Shown: positions 26,093-34,873 of the stretch, in pieces
Layout of the letters: each line of letters opens with the position of its first letter
How positions within the stretch are numbered: position 1 is the first letter of the stretch
Assembly (NCBI RefSeq): GCF_013385425.1
Contig: NZ_JACAQA010000011.1
Coordinates: 1-64,000 of the forward strand
Reading direction: 5' to 3'
Length of the DNA stretch: 64,000 nt
From: Pseudomonas gingeri
GTDB lineage: Bacteria; Pseudomonadota; Gammaproteobacteria; Pseudomonadales; Pseudomonadaceae
Notes under the pieces: generated by a model
Told to the model about the DNA's origin: nothing
Database searches by the model: none
What the model saw: only the letters and a program-made list of their open reading frames with translations
Translations under genes and position numbers: made by a program

Positions 26093-27793
26093 TCAGAAGA
26101 GGAAGTAGCGCTGCGCCATCGGCAGCACGTCCGCCGGTTCGCACCATAGCAGTACGCCATCGGCCTTGACCTGGTAGGTCTGCGGGTCGACGTCGATCTG
26201 CGGCAGGTAGTCGTTGTGGATCAGGTCGGTTTTCTGCACATCGCGGCAGCCTTTGACCACCGCAATCTTTTTCTTCAAGCCCAGGCTCTGGGGAATCCCC
26301 GCGGCCTGCGCCGCCTGGCTGATAAAGGTCAGGCTGGTGGCGTGCAATGAGCCGCCGTAGCTGGCGAACATCGGCCGGTAGTGCACCGGCTGCGGCGTCG
26401 GGATCGAGGCATTGGCGTCGCCCATCAGGCTGGCGGCAATCGCCCCGCCCTTGAGGATCAGCGTCGGTTTCACACCGAAGAACGCCGGGCGCCAGAGCAC
26501 CAGGTCGGCCCATTTGCCCACTTCGATCGAGCCCACTTCATGGCTGATGCCGTGGGTGATCGCCGGGTTGATGGTGTATTTGGCGATGTAGCGCTTGACC
26601 CGGAAGTTGCTGTTGCCGTCACCGTCGCCCGGCAGCGGGCCGCGTTGTTTCTTCATCTTGTCGGCGGTCTGCCAGGTGCGGGTGATGACTTCACCGACGC
26701 GGCCCATGGCCTGGCTGTCGGAGCTGATCATCGAGAACGCGCCGAGGTCGTGGAGGATGTCTTCGGCGGCGATGGTTTCCCGGCGGATGCGGCTCTCGGC
26801 AAAGGCCACGTCCTCGGCGATGCTCGGGTCGAGGTGATGGCAGACCATCAGCATGTCCAGATGTTCGTCGATGGTGTTGCGAGTGAACGGCCGGGTCGGA
26901 TTGGTCGAGCTGGGCAGCACATTGGGGAAACCGCAGGCCTTGATGATGTCCGGCGCATGGCCGCCGCCCGCGCCTTCGGTGTGATAGGTGTGGATGGTAC
27001 GGCCCTTGAACGCGCCGAGGGTGGTTTCGACAAAACCGGATTCGTTGAGGGTGTCGGTGTGGATCGCCACCTGCACGTCGTACTGGTCGGCCACGCTCAG
27101 GCAGTTGTCGATGGCCGCCGGCGTGGTGCCCCAGTCTTCGTGGAGCTTGAGGCCGATGGCGCCGGCCTCGACCTGCTCGATCAGCGGCTGTGGCAGGCTG
27201 GCGTTGCCCTTGCCGGTGAAGCCGATGTTCATCGGGAAGGCATCGGCGGCCTGGAGCATGCGCGCCAGGTGCCAGGGCCCGGAGGTGCAGGTGGTGGCGT
27301 TGGTGCCGGTGGCCGGCCCCGTGCCGCCGCCGATCATGGTGGTGACGCCGCTCATCAGCGCTTCTTCGATCTGCTGCGGGCAGATGAAGTGGATATGGGT
27401 GTCGATGCCGCCGGCGGTGAGGATCATGCCTTCGCCAGCGATGACTTCGGTGCTGGCGCCGATGGCGATGGTCACGTCGGGCTGGATGTCCGGATTGCCG
27501 GCCTTGCCGATGGCGGCGATGCGCCCGTCCTTGAGGCCGACGTCGGCCTTGACGATGCCCCAGTGGTCGATGATCAGGGCATTGGTGATCAGGGTGTCGA
27601 CGACTTCGGCGGCCAACAGCTGGCCTTGGCCCATACCATCGCGGATCACCTTGCCGCCGCCGAATTTCACTTCTTCACCGTAGGTGGTGAAGTCCTTTTC
27701 CACTTCGATCCACAGTTCGGTGTCGGCCAGGCGCACCTTGTCGCCGACGGTGGGGCCGAACATGTCGGCGTAGGCTTGTCTGGAAATCTTCAT
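26093..27793 (-). CDS. ureC: Urease alpha subunit
   Basis: This 566-residue catalytic subunit hydrolyses urea to ammonia and carbamate at a dinickel centre in the cytosol. The active-site parts are visible: HIH at residues 133-135, the lysine to be carbamylated in GLKLHEDWG (about 216), HTDTLNESG, and the flap histidine region MVCHHLDPS. Length equals that of Klebsiella UreC within a residue or two. The start at 27793 (MKISRQAYADMFGP) matches the family; six extra codons upstream do not. ureE, ureF and ureG are not in this window and must lie elsewhere. A REP doublet separates ureB and ureC. Confidence 0.97.
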   Translation of the reverse strand: MKISRQAYADMFGPTVGDKVRLADTELWIEVEKDFTTYGEEVKFGGGKVIRDGMGQGQLLAAEVVDTLITNALIIDHWGIVKADVGLKDGRIAAIGKAGNPDIQPDVTIAIGASTEVIAGEGMILTAGGIDTHIHFICPQQIEEALMSGVTTMIGGGTGPATGTNATTCTSGPWHLARMLQAADAFPMNIGFTGKGNASLPQPLIEQVEAGAIGLKLHEDWGTTPAAIDNCLSVADQYDVQVAIHTDTLNESGFVETTLGAFKGRTIHTYHTEGAGGGHAPDIIKACGFPNVLPSSTNPTRPFTRNTIDEHLDMLMVCHHLDPSIAEDVAFAESRIRRETIAAEDILHDLGAFSMISSDSQAMGRVGEVITRTWQTADKMKKQRGPLPGDGDGNSNFRVKRYIAKYTINPAITHGISHEVGSIEVGKWADLVLWRPAFFGVKPTLILKGGAIAASLMGDANASIPTPQPVHYRPMFASYGGSLHATSLTFISQAAQAAGIPQSLGLKKKIAVVKGCRDVQKTDLIHNDYLPQIDVDPQTYQVKADGVLLWCEPADVLPMAQRYFLF

Positions 27794-27833
27794 GCTGATT
27801 CCTTGGTGCAATGGAAAGAGACCGTGATGCTCT

Positions 27834-27926
27834 CTTCGCGGGCAAGCTCCGCTCCCACACTGTCCGTGTTGAACCCTGGACTCGGGTACGACACAAAACC
27901 TGTGGGAGCGGAGCTTGCCCGCGAAG
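27834..27926. repeat. REP doublet between ureB and ureC
   Basis: Two perfectly complementary 26-base arms (27834-27859 and 27901-27926; CTTCGCGGGCAAGCTCCGCT and its complement) enclose a 41-base spacer. The element lies inside the urease operon, so it is likely present in the mRNA and may affect the relative amounts of UreB and UreC. Confidence 0.88.
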
Positions 27927-27946
27927 GCGTCAGTACTGGCAACCCA

Positions 27947-28255
27947 TCAATCCAGGTCGCCCATCACCCGCCCGGCAAACCCGAACACCCGCCGCAACCC
28001 GGCCAACTCCACCAATTCAACGTCCCGGCTCTGCCCCGGTTCGAAGCGCACGGCGGTGCCGGCGGGGATATTCAGGCGCATGCCACGGCTGGCGGCGCGA
28101 TCGAAGCTCAAGGCGTCGTTGGTCTCGAAAAAGTGATAGTGCGAACCGACCTGAATCGGTCGGTCACCGCTGTTCGCCACATTCAGGCTGAGGGTGCGGC
28201 GACCGACATTGAGTTCGATGTCGCCGGGCTGGATCTGATATTCACCAGGAATCAT
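27947..28255 (-). CDS. ureB: Urease beta subunit
   Basis: This 102-residue structural subunit begins MIPGEYQIQPGDIELN and contains the family motif QVGSHYHFFETN followed by GMRLNIPAGTAVRFEPG. It packs with UreA and UreC to form the urease trimer. The start at 28255 overlaps the stop of the preceding acetyltransferase gene (ATGA), implying coupled translation. Confidence 0.96.
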   Translation of the reverse strand: MIPGEYQIQPGDIELNVGRRTLSLNVANSGDRPIQVGSHYHFFETNDALSFDRAASRGMRLNIPAGTAVRFEPGQSRDVELVELAGLRRVFGFAGRVMGDLD

Positions 28256-28785
28256 TCGGGTTGTCCCAGGGTCTTGAAATAAATGGCGGTGGCCTTGTAG
28301 CGACCATCCGGTGTCGCGCAGTAGTTCGGCAGTTCGCCGACCCGGGTGTAGCCCAGGGCGCTGTAGAAGGCTTCGGCTTCGGAGCCGGCCTCGGTGTCGA
28401 GGTGCAGCAGGCCACGCTTGTGCTGTTTTGCCGTCTGCTCCAGAGCCTGGATCAGTTGCTGGCCGAGACCGCGATGGCGGGCCTCGCTGTACACCAGCAG
28501 CTTCTGGATTTCGGCGCGGTTCAGGCCGTTGGCCTTCTGGCACAGGCTCAGTTGCACGCTGGCCAGCACCTGTTCGTCACGCACCACCACCCAGAGCAGC
28601 AGGCTGCCGTCCTGCAGCGCGGTTTGCACCGTATCGAAGTAGTCGCGGGCCTGGCCGGCATCGAGATCGGCCATGAAACCCACACTGGCGCCGTGCCGAA
28701 CGGCGTCCAGCAGCAAATCGATCAAACCCTGGCGGTAGTGCGCAAAGCTTTCGTTATTCACACGACGCAGTTGGGCGGCGTTCAT
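28252..28785 (-). CDS. GNAT-family N-acetyltransferase in the urease operon
   Basis: This 177-residue protein has the GNAT fold with an acetyl-CoA binding segment (LLVYSEARHRGLGQQLIQAL, with R/Q-x-x-G-x-G spacing) and a late FYSALGYTRVG. The target is unknown. It sits between ureA and ureB, five bases after another GNAT gene and overlapping ureB by four bases, so it is cotranscribed with urease. It may acetylate an amine or polyamine linked to nitrogen metabolism; this is inference. Confidence 0.85.
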   Translation of the reverse strand: MNAAQLRRVNNESFAHYRQGLIDLLLDAVRHGASVGFMADLDAGQARDYFDTVQTALQDGSLLLWVVVRDEQVLASVQLSLCQKANGLNRAEIQKLLVYSEARHRGLGQQLIQALEQTAKQHKRGLLHLDTEAGSEAEAFYSALGYTRVGELPNYCATPDGRYKATAIYFKTLGQPE

Positions 28786-28790
28786 GGCGG

Positions 28791-29324
28791 TTACTCCTGG
28801 TTGACGGCGGGCGGCAGGGCACCCGGATTCAGAGTCAGTTGCATAAAGGTCAGGTCCAGCCAGCGGCCGAACTTCACCCCCACCTGGGGCATCTGCCCGG
28901 TGATGGTGAAACCCTGGCGTTCATGCAGGCGAATGGAAGCGGCGTTACCACTTTCGATGGCGGCGACCATCACATGTTTGCCGCAGTCACGGGCGCGCTC
29001 GATCAGCACCGCCATCAGTTGCGGGCCGAGGCCATTGCCGCGCTGGTCGCTGCGCACATAGACCGAGTGTTCGACGGTGTGGCGGAAGCCCTCGAAGGGC
29101 CGCCAGTCGCCGAAGGAGGCATAGCCGAGCACGGTGTCAGCACTGTCGACGATCACCAGGATCGGGTAAGCCTGGCCTTGCCGGGTGCTGAACCAGGCCT
29201 GGCGATTGCCAAGGTCCACCGGTTGTTCGTTCCAGATCGCCGTGGTGTTGAGCACCGCGTCGTTGTAGATGTCGCGGATCGCCGGCAGGTCGGCGTGGAC
29301 GGCATCGCGGATTACGTAGGACAT
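28791..29324 (-). CDS. GNAT acetyltransferase, phosphinothricin/methionine-sulfoximine type
   Basis: This 177-residue protein resembles the phosphinothricin N-acetyltransferase (Pat/MddA) group: MSYVIRDAVHADLPAIRDIY at the start, YASFGDWRPFEGFRHTVEHS, then the acetyl-CoA loop SDQRGNGLGPQLM. Members acetylate glutamate analogues such as methionine sulfoximine, protecting glutamine synthetase. Its place in the urease operon, directly after ureA, fits a role guarding ammonia assimilation. The same type of gene is recalled between ureA and ureB in P. aeruginosa. The exact substrate is inferred. Confidence 0.86.
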   Translation of the reverse strand: MSYVIRDAVHADLPAIRDIYNDAVLNTTAIWNEQPVDLGNRQAWFSTRQGQAYPILVIVDSADTVLGYASFGDWRPFEGFRHTVEHSVYVRSDQRGNGLGPQLMAVLIERARDCGKHVMVAAIESGNAASIRLHERQGFTITGQMPQVGVKFGRWLDLTFMQLTLNPGALPPAVNQE

Positions 29325-29332
29325 GCTCGGCC

Positions 29333-29635
29333 TCAGGCGATGGGTTGGTGGACGGTGACCAGCTTGGTGCCATCGGGGAAGGTGGCCTCGACCTGGATCT
29401 CCGGGATCATTTCCGGGATGCCTTCCATCACTTGTTCGCGGTTGAGCAGGGTGGTGCCGAAGTGCATCAGCTCGGCCACGGTCCGGCCATCGCGGGCACC
29501 TTCCAGCAGAGCCGCCGAGATATAGGCCATGGCTTCCGGATAGTTGAGTTTCACCCCACGGGCCAGGCGCCGTTCGGCCACCAGACCAGCGGTAAAAATC
29601 AGCAGTTTGTCTTTTTCGCGGGGGGTCAGGTCCAT
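29333..29635 (-). CDS. ureA: Urease gamma subunit
   Basis: This 100-residue small structural subunit begins MDLTPREKDKLLIFTAGLVA and contains the conserved KLNYPEAMAYISAALLEGAR and the C-terminal FPDGTKLVTVHQPI. It is at full family length. ureD ends 43 bases upstream in the same operon, and the Pat-like acetyltransferase gene follows after eight bases. Confidence 0.96.
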   Translation of the reverse strand: MDLTPREKDKLLIFTAGLVAERRLARGVKLNYPEAMAYISAALLEGARDGRTVAELMHFGTTLLNREQVMEGIPEMIPEIQVEATFPDGTKLVTVHQPIA

Positions 29636-29678
29636 GGTTCGGAGTCCGTTGGCAGGCAGTAAAAGAAGGTTGGCATAT

Positions 29679-30518
29679 TCATGTGTTCCAGATCCTCGGC
29701 GGCACGGCCTCGCGCCCCAGCAGGGCCGGGCGCAACAGCCGCCACAGCTCGATCAGCCAGGCACGGGCATGCAGGGCCTCGCCGGCCAGGCAGCGGGCCA
29801 CCAGCAGGCCGGGCAGTTGGGTGAGGTCGCCGCGCACCCGGGTCGGCACTGAACGGCAGCGTTCGAGCAGCTCGCTGTCGATCTCGCCGGTCACCAGCAG
29901 GGTGGCGAAGACCGGTTGGCCGTCGAGGCCGATGGGCGAGTCGAGCAGGCCGTCGTCGCCCTGGATGCGTTGGCGTTCGTGCCAGAGCAGTTGGCCGTCG
30001 CGGCGGATATCCAGCTGTGACTGGAAATGCCCGCGATCAAAGCGTTCACCGCTGGCGGGGCGCCCGAGGGCGACCATATCCCAGTAGAGCAAGCGGGCGT
30101 CGCCTTCAAGGTCAATGCGGGTGCTCAACTCGGCCTGAGCCGCGCTGAAGACGATGGTTTCCTGGGGCAGCCATTCCAGGGTCGCGCCGGCGGCGACCTT
30201 CAGGTCCAGGGTCTGGTAGGCCGGCCCGTTGGCGCGATACCACTTCGCGGCGCCGGGGCTGGTCAGTTGCGCCCAGGCATCGGTTTCGACGCGGGCGCTG
30301 ATGGCCAGCCGGTCACCGCCGGCAATCCCCCCGGGCGGGTGGACGATAATGTGCTGGCAGACTTGCGGACCTTCGGCATACAGGTGTTTCTGCACCCGCA
30401 ACGGGCCCAGATGGCGCCGGGTGACCGGGCGCGTGCAATCGCCGAAGCGGGCGTAGCCGAGTTCGAGCTCGGCGTGCCAGCTGGGAGTGAACAGGGCGTG
30501 AGTGACAGTTGAATTCAT
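29679..30518 (-). CDS. ureD: Urease accessory protein UreD
   Basis: This 279-residue protein is the scaffold on which nickel is loaded into apo-urease together with UreF and UreG. Recognisable parts are LRVQKHLYAEGPQVCQHIIV, HPPGGIAGGD and the TSPGAAKWYRANG segment, all typical of UreD. It follows urtE after 30 bases, so the urea importer and urease may be one transcription unit. The partner genes ureE, ureF and ureG are absent here. Confidence 0.94.
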   Translation of the reverse strand: MNSTVTHALFTPSWHAELELGYARFGDCTRPVTRRHLGPLRVQKHLYAEGPQVCQHIIVHPPGGIAGGDRLAISARVETDAWAQLTSPGAAKWYRANGPAYQTLDLKVAAGATLEWLPQETIVFSAAQAELSTRIDLEGDARLLYWDMVALGRPASGERFDRGHFQSQLDIRRDGQLLWHERQRIQGDDGLLDSPIGLDGQPVFATLLVTGEIDSELLERCRSVPTRVRGDLTQLPGLLVARCLAGEALHARAWLIELWRLLRPALLGREAVPPRIWNT

Positions 30519-30548
30519 GGTTTCTAATTATCGTCGTGACGCTACAGG

Positions 30549-31247
30549 TTAGATCGTAACCAGTCCGCGCACACCTTCGGCTTCCATATTTTCTCCGCGA
30601 CCTTGCTGGACAATCTCGCCCCGGGACATCACCAGGTACTGATCGGCCAACTCGGCGGCGAAATCGTAGAACTGCTCCACCAGCAGGATCGCCATATCGC
30701 CGCGGGCGGCGAGTTTCTTGATCACCGCGCCGATCTCCTTGATCACCGAGGGCTGGATGCCTTCGGTGGGTTCGTCGAGGATCAGCAGGCGCGGGCGGCT
30801 GGCCAGTGCCCGACCGATGGCCAGCTGTTGCTGCTGGCCGCCGGAAAGGTCGCCGCCACGGCGTTGCTTCATTTGCAGCAGGACCGGGAATAGTTCGTAA
30901 ATGAACGCGGGTACTTCCTTGGCTTCGGCGCCTGGAAAACGCGACAGGCCCATCAACAGGTTTTCTTCCACGCTCAGGCGGCCGAAGATTTCCCGGCCCT
31001 GGGGCACGTAGGCGATACCGGCGTGGACCCGTTGGTGCGGCTTGAAATTCGTGATCGGTTTGCCTTCCCATTGCACGGCCCCTTCCTTGGCCGGCAGCAG
31101 GCCCATCAGGCATTTGAGCAGGGTAGTCTTGCCCACCCCGTTGCGGCCCAGCAGGCAGGTGACTTCGCCGACTTTCACGTCAAAGGACAGGCCCCGCAGG
31201 ATGTGGCTGCCGCCGTAGTACTGGTGCAGTTTGTCGACTTGGAGCAT
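30549..31247 (-). CDS. urtE: UrtE, urea ABC transporter ATPase
   Basis: This 232-residue ATPase of the branched-chain-amino-acid/urea type has Walker A GRNGVGKTT, signature DLSGGQQQQLAIGRAL, Walker B LLILDEPTEGIQP and a final switch region (ILLVEQFYDFA). With UrtD it drives uptake of urea through UrtB-UrtC. It is the last urt gene, and ureD follows after 30 bases. Confidence 0.94.
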   Translation of the reverse strand: MLQVDKLHQYYGGSHILRGLSFDVKVGEVTCLLGRNGVGKTTLLKCLMGLLPAKEGAVQWEGKPITNFKPHQRVHAGIAYVPQGREIFGRLSVEENLLMGLSRFPGAEAKEVPAFIYELFPVLLQMKQRRGGDLSGGQQQQLAIGRALASRPRLLILDEPTEGIQPSVIKEIGAVIKKLAARGDMAILLVEQFYDFAAELADQYLVMSRGEIVQQGRGENMEAEGVRGLVTI

Positions 31248-31275
31248 GGTTGTGTTCCTGATATGTGGGGTGCCT

Positions 31276-32136
31276 TCAGCGACCGAGGTAGACCTCTATC
31301 ACTCGTTCGTTTTCCTGCACCTGCTCCAGCGAACCTTCGGCCAGCACGCTGCCCTGGTGCAGCACGGTGACATGGTCGGCAATCGCGCCGACAAAACCCA
31401 TGTCGTGCTCCACCACCATCAGCGAATGCTTGCCGGCCAGGCTCTTGAACAGCTCGGCGGTGAACTCGGTCTCGGCATCGGTCATGCCCGCCACCGGTTC
31501 GTCGAGCAGCAACAGTTGCGGGTCCTGCACCAGCAACATGCCGATCTCCAGGAACTGCTTCTGGCCATGGGACAACAAACCGGCCGGGCGATTGACCGAG
31601 CCGGTCAGGCGAATGGTTTCCAGGACCTGGGCAATCCCGTCCTTCTGCTCACCGCTCAAACGCGCCCGCAGGCTGGCCCATACCGATTTGTCGGTCTTCT
31701 GCGCCAGCTCCAGGTTCTCGAACACCGTCAACGCCTCGAACACCGTCGGCTTCTGGAACTTGCGGCCGATCCCGGCCTGGGCGATCTGCACTTCGCTCAT
31801 CGCCGACAGGTCGAGGGTTTCGCCGAACCAGGCCTTGCCATGGCTGGGGCGGGTCTTGCCGGTGATCACGTCCATCAGGGTGGTCTTGCCCGCGCCATTG
31901 GGGCCGATGATGCAGCGCAGTTCGCCGACGCCGATATACAGGTTCAGGTTGTTCAGGGCCTTGAAACCGTCGAAGCTGACGCTGATGTCTTCCAGGGTCA
32001 GGATGGTGCCGTGGCGGGTGTCCAGGCCGTCGCCCTTGGCCTGGCCGAGACCCAGGGCGTCACGGCTGCTGCCGGCATCCTTGTTGGGTTCGAGGATCGG
32101 TTCGAGCATGAATTCGGCGGTCGCGGTGACTCTCAT
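31276..32136 (-). CDS. urtD: UrtD, urea ABC transporter ATPase
   Basis: This 286-residue ATPase has Walker A GPNGAGKTTLMD, signature LLSHGQKQFLEIGMLL (SHGQK replacing the usual SGGQ, normal for UrtD), Walker B LLLLDEPVAGMTD and HDMGFV. The start at 32136 overlaps the urtC stop as ATGA; a second in-frame ATG nine codons later is possible. It pairs with UrtE at the inner membrane. Confidence 0.94.
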   Translation of the reverse strand: MRVTATAEFMLEPILEPNKDAGSSRDALGLGQAKGDGLDTRHGTILTLEDISVSFDGFKALNNLNLYIGVGELRCIIGPNGAGKTTLMDVITGKTRPSHGKAWFGETLDLSAMSEVQIAQAGIGRKFQKPTVFEALTVFENLELAQKTDKSVWASLRARLSGEQKDGIAQVLETIRLTGSVNRPAGLLSHGQKQFLEIGMLLVQDPQLLLLDEPVAGMTDAETEFTAELFKSLAGKHSLMVVEHDMGFVGAIADHVTVLHQGSVLAEGSLEQVQENERVIEVYLGR

Positions 32137-33212
32137 TGTTCGCCCCTTTTCTTCAGCAGCCCGATCACGCCCTTGGGCAGGTACAGGGTCACGACGATAA
32201 ACAGTGCGCCGAGGAAGAACAGCCAGTACTCAGGGAAGGCCACGGTGAACCAGCTCTTCATGCCGTTGACCATGCCCGCGCCGAGCAGCGGGCCGATCAG
32301 GCTGCCGCGCCCGCCCAGGGCCACCCACACGGCGGCCTCGATGGAGTTGGTCGGCGACATTTCGCTGGGGTTGATGATCCCCACCTGCGGCACATACAGC
32401 GCCCCGGCCAGGCCGCACAACACGGCGCTCAAGACCCAGACGAAGAGCTTGAAGCCACGGGGATCGTAGCCGCAGAACATCAGCCGGTTTTCCGCATCGC
32501 GCAGCGCCGTCAGCACCCGCCCGAACTTGCTCCTGGCCAGGCGCCAGCCGCTGTAGAGGCTGGTCACCAGCAAGACCACGGTGGCGAAGAACAGCACCGC
32601 GCGGGTGCCCGGTTCGGTGATGCCGAAACCGAGGATGCTGCGGAAGTTGGTAAAGCCGTTGTTGCCGCCGAAGCCGGTTTCGTTGCGGAAGAACAGCAGC
32701 ATCCCGGCGAAGGTCAGGGCCTGGGTCATGATCGAGAAGTACACGCCCTTGATCCGCGAGCGGAAGGCGAAGAAGCCGAACACCAGCGCCAGCAGCCCCG
32801 GCGCCAGCACCACCAGGCACAGGGCCCAGAGAAAGTGGCTGGTGCCGGTCCAGTACCAGGGTAGTTCGGTCCAGGACAGGAAGGTCATGAACGCCGGCAG
32901 CTCGTCGCCGGACGCCTGGCGCATCAGGTACATGCCCATGGCATAGCCGCCGAGGGCGAAGAACAGGCCGTGGCCGAGGGACAGCAGGCCGGCATAACCC
33001 CAGACCAGGTCCAGGGCCAGGGCGACGATGGCGTAGCAGAGAATCTTGCCCACCAGGGTCAGGGTGTAGGCCGAGACGTGGAACAGGTTCTCCGGCGGCA
33101 GCAGCGACAGCAGCGGCAAGGCCAGCAGCAGCGCCAGCACGATCGCACCGACGGCAATCGTCAGGCCGGGCCCGGCTTTTTGGCTCGCGGTGAGCATCAG
33201 GGGCTGGTTCAT
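32133..33212 (-). CDS. urtC: UrtC, urea ABC transporter permease
   Basis: This 359-residue inner-membrane permease of the LivM type has about ten helices and the family motif GYAGLLSLGHGLFFALGGYA. The late segment VALGGRGSLIGPLLGAG is also typical. The start at 33212 (MNQPLMLTAS) shares one base with the urtB stop (TGATG), and the stop overlaps urtD. It forms the urea channel with UrtB. Confidence 0.94.
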   Translation of the reverse strand: MNQPLMLTASQKAGPGLTIAVGAIVLALLLALPLLSLLPPENLFHVSAYTLTLVGKILCYAIVALALDLVWGYAGLLSLGHGLFFALGGYAMGMYLMRQASGDELPAFMTFLSWTELPWYWTGTSHFLWALCLVVLAPGLLALVFGFFAFRSRIKGVYFSIMTQALTFAGMLLFFRNETGFGGNNGFTNFRSILGFGITEPGTRAVLFFATVVLLVTSLYSGWRLARSKFGRVLTALRDAENRLMFCGYDPRGFKLFVWVLSAVLCGLAGALYVPQVGIINPSEMSPTNSIEAAVWVALGGRGSLIGPLLGAGMVNGMKSWFTVAFPEYWLFFLGALFIVVTLYLPKGVIGLLKKRGEQ

Positions 33213-34714
33213 CAGTCGATCACCCGTCCTTTCAGTGCGAAGAGTCCTTGCGGGCGTTTCTGGATAAACAGAATGATCAGCGCGAGGATCAGGATCTTGC
33301 CCAGCACCGCACCGATCTGCGGTTCGAGGATCTTGTTGGCGATGCCCAGGCCGAAGGCGGCCATGACGCTGCCGGCCAACTGGCCGACCCCGCCAAGCAC
33401 CACCACCAGGAAGGAGTCGATGATGTAGCTCTGGCCCAGGTCCGGGCCGACGTTGCCGATCTGGCTCAGGGCGACGCCGCCCAAACCGGCGATCCCGGAG
33501 CCGAGGCCGAAGGCGAGCATGTCCACCCGTCCGGTGGGCACGCCGCAGCAGGCGGCCATATTGCGGTTCTGGGTGACGGCGCGGACGTTCAGGCCCAGGC
33601 GGGTCTTGTTCAACAGCAGCCAGGTGAGGACCACCACGAACAGCGCGAAGGCGATGATCACCAGGCGGTTGTAGGGCAGGACCAGATTGGGCAGCACCTG
33701 GATGCCGCCGGAAAGCCAGGCCGGGTTGGCCACCTCGACGTTCTGCGCACCGAATACCAGGCGGACCAACTGGATCAGCATCAGGCTGATACCCCAGGTG
33801 GCAAGCAGGGTTTCCAGTGGGCGCCCGTAGAGATGGCGGATGATCGTGCGTTCCAGGGCCATGCCGATCCCGGCGGTGACGAAGAACGCCACCGGCAGGG
33901 CCACCAGCGGGTAGAACTCGATGGCCTGGGGCAGGAAACGCTGGAACAGCAACTGCACGACATAGGTGGCGTAGGCGCCGAGCATCAGCATTTCGCCGTG
34001 GGCCATATTGATCACCCCGAGCAGGCCGAAGGTGATCGCCAGGCCGAGGGCCGCCAGCAGCAGGATCGAACCGAGGGACAGGCCGCTGAAGGCCTGGCCG
34101 AGCCATTCGCCGATCATCAGCTTGCGTTTGACTTGCGCCAGGCTGGTTTCGGCGGCGGTGTGCACGCCGGCGTCGGCTTCGACCCCGGGTTGCAGCAGGC
34201 CTTCGAGGCGGGTGCGGGCCAGCGGGTCGCCGCTCTCGCCGAGCAGGCGCACGGCGGCGAGGCGGACGGCCGGGTCGTTGTCGACCAATTGCAGATTGGC
34301 CAGGGCCAGGCTCAGGGCGGCGTGGACATCGGTGTTGGTTTCGCCGGCCAGTTGTTGGTCGAGGAATTTCAGTTGCGCCGGCTTGGCGCTTTTTTGCAGT
34401 TGCTGGGCGGCGGCCAGGCGCACCTTGGCATCGGCGGCGAGCAGTTGCTGGGCGGCGACGGCGGTGTCGATAAGGCCGCGCAGGCGGTTGTTCAGGTGCA
34501 GGGTCTTGGTTTCGCCATTGAGGGTCAACTGGCCGCTTTGCAGGGCGTCGATCAGCTCGATGCGTGCCGGTTCCGGGTGCGCGGCCCAGGTTTCCAGCAG
34601 GGCGGCCTGTTGGCTGGAGTCGGCGGCGACGAAGTCTTCGGCGTCCCCGGCGTGGGCGGCCATCGGCAACAGCAGTGCCAGGGCGAGGAGAAAGCGGTAT
34701 AGGGCAGTGGGCAT
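33212..34714 (-). CDS. urtB: UrtB, urea ABC transporter permease with N-terminal extension
   Basis: This 500-residue protein starts with a signal-like helix (FLLALALLLPMAAHAGDA) and a periplasmic helical domain of about 180 residues containing HEAT-like repeats (RLAAVRLLGESGDPLARTRL). A LivH-type permease with about eight helices follows, including INMAHGEMLMLGAYATYVVQ. The extra domain is usual for UrtB and may aid docking of UrtA. A REP doublet and 159 bases separate it from urtA. Confidence 0.94.
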   Translation of the reverse strand: MPTALYRFLLALALLLPMAAHAGDAEDFVAADSSQQAALLETWAAHPEPARIELIDALQSGQLTLNGETKTLHLNNRLRGLIDTAVAAQQLLAADAKVRLAAAQQLQKSAKPAQLKFLDQQLAGETNTDVHAALSLALANLQLVDNDPAVRLAAVRLLGESGDPLARTRLEGLLQPGVEADAGVHTAAETSLAQVKRKLMIGEWLGQAFSGLSLGSILLLAALGLAITFGLLGVINMAHGEMLMLGAYATYVVQLLFQRFLPQAIEFYPLVALPVAFFVTAGIGMALERTIIRHLYGRPLETLLATWGISLMLIQLVRLVFGAQNVEVANPAWLSGGIQVLPNLVLPYNRLVIIAFALFVVVLTWLLLNKTRLGLNVRAVTQNRNMAACCGVPTGRVDMLAFGLGSGIAGLGGVALSQIGNVGPDLGQSYIIDSFLVVVLGGVGQLAGSVMAAFGLGIANKILEPQIGAVLGKILILALIILFIQKRPQGLFALKGRVID

Positions 34715-34735
34715 AGCAATGGCCTTGCATAAGAC

Positions 34736-34823
34736 CTTGTAGGAGCCGGCTTGCCGGCGATGAGGCCCGCAAGTCTTGTATCGACCGTCCGGCCGCCATC
34801 GCCGGCAAGCCGGCTCCTACAAG
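34736..34823. repeat. REP doublet between urtA and urtB
   Basis: Perfect 27-base arms (CTTGTAGGAGCCGGCTTGCC and its complement) surround a spacer of about 34 bases. Arms and spacer are nearly the same as in the doublet at 9498-9579. The element lies after the binding-protein gene urtA, where an mRNA-stabilising hairpin could raise UrtA relative to the membrane parts. Confidence 0.88.
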
Positions 34824-34873
34824 GGGATTGGGGCGGCCCGCGAATACCTGCCGGGCCGACCGTCAGCGATTAC

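Noticed and set aside
32133..34808. An 891-codon open frame covering urtC and urtB on the minus strand
   Set aside because: Only its last 359 codons (from 33212) match UrtC; the first part is an out-of-frame reading of urtB, Arg/Pro-rich and without domains.
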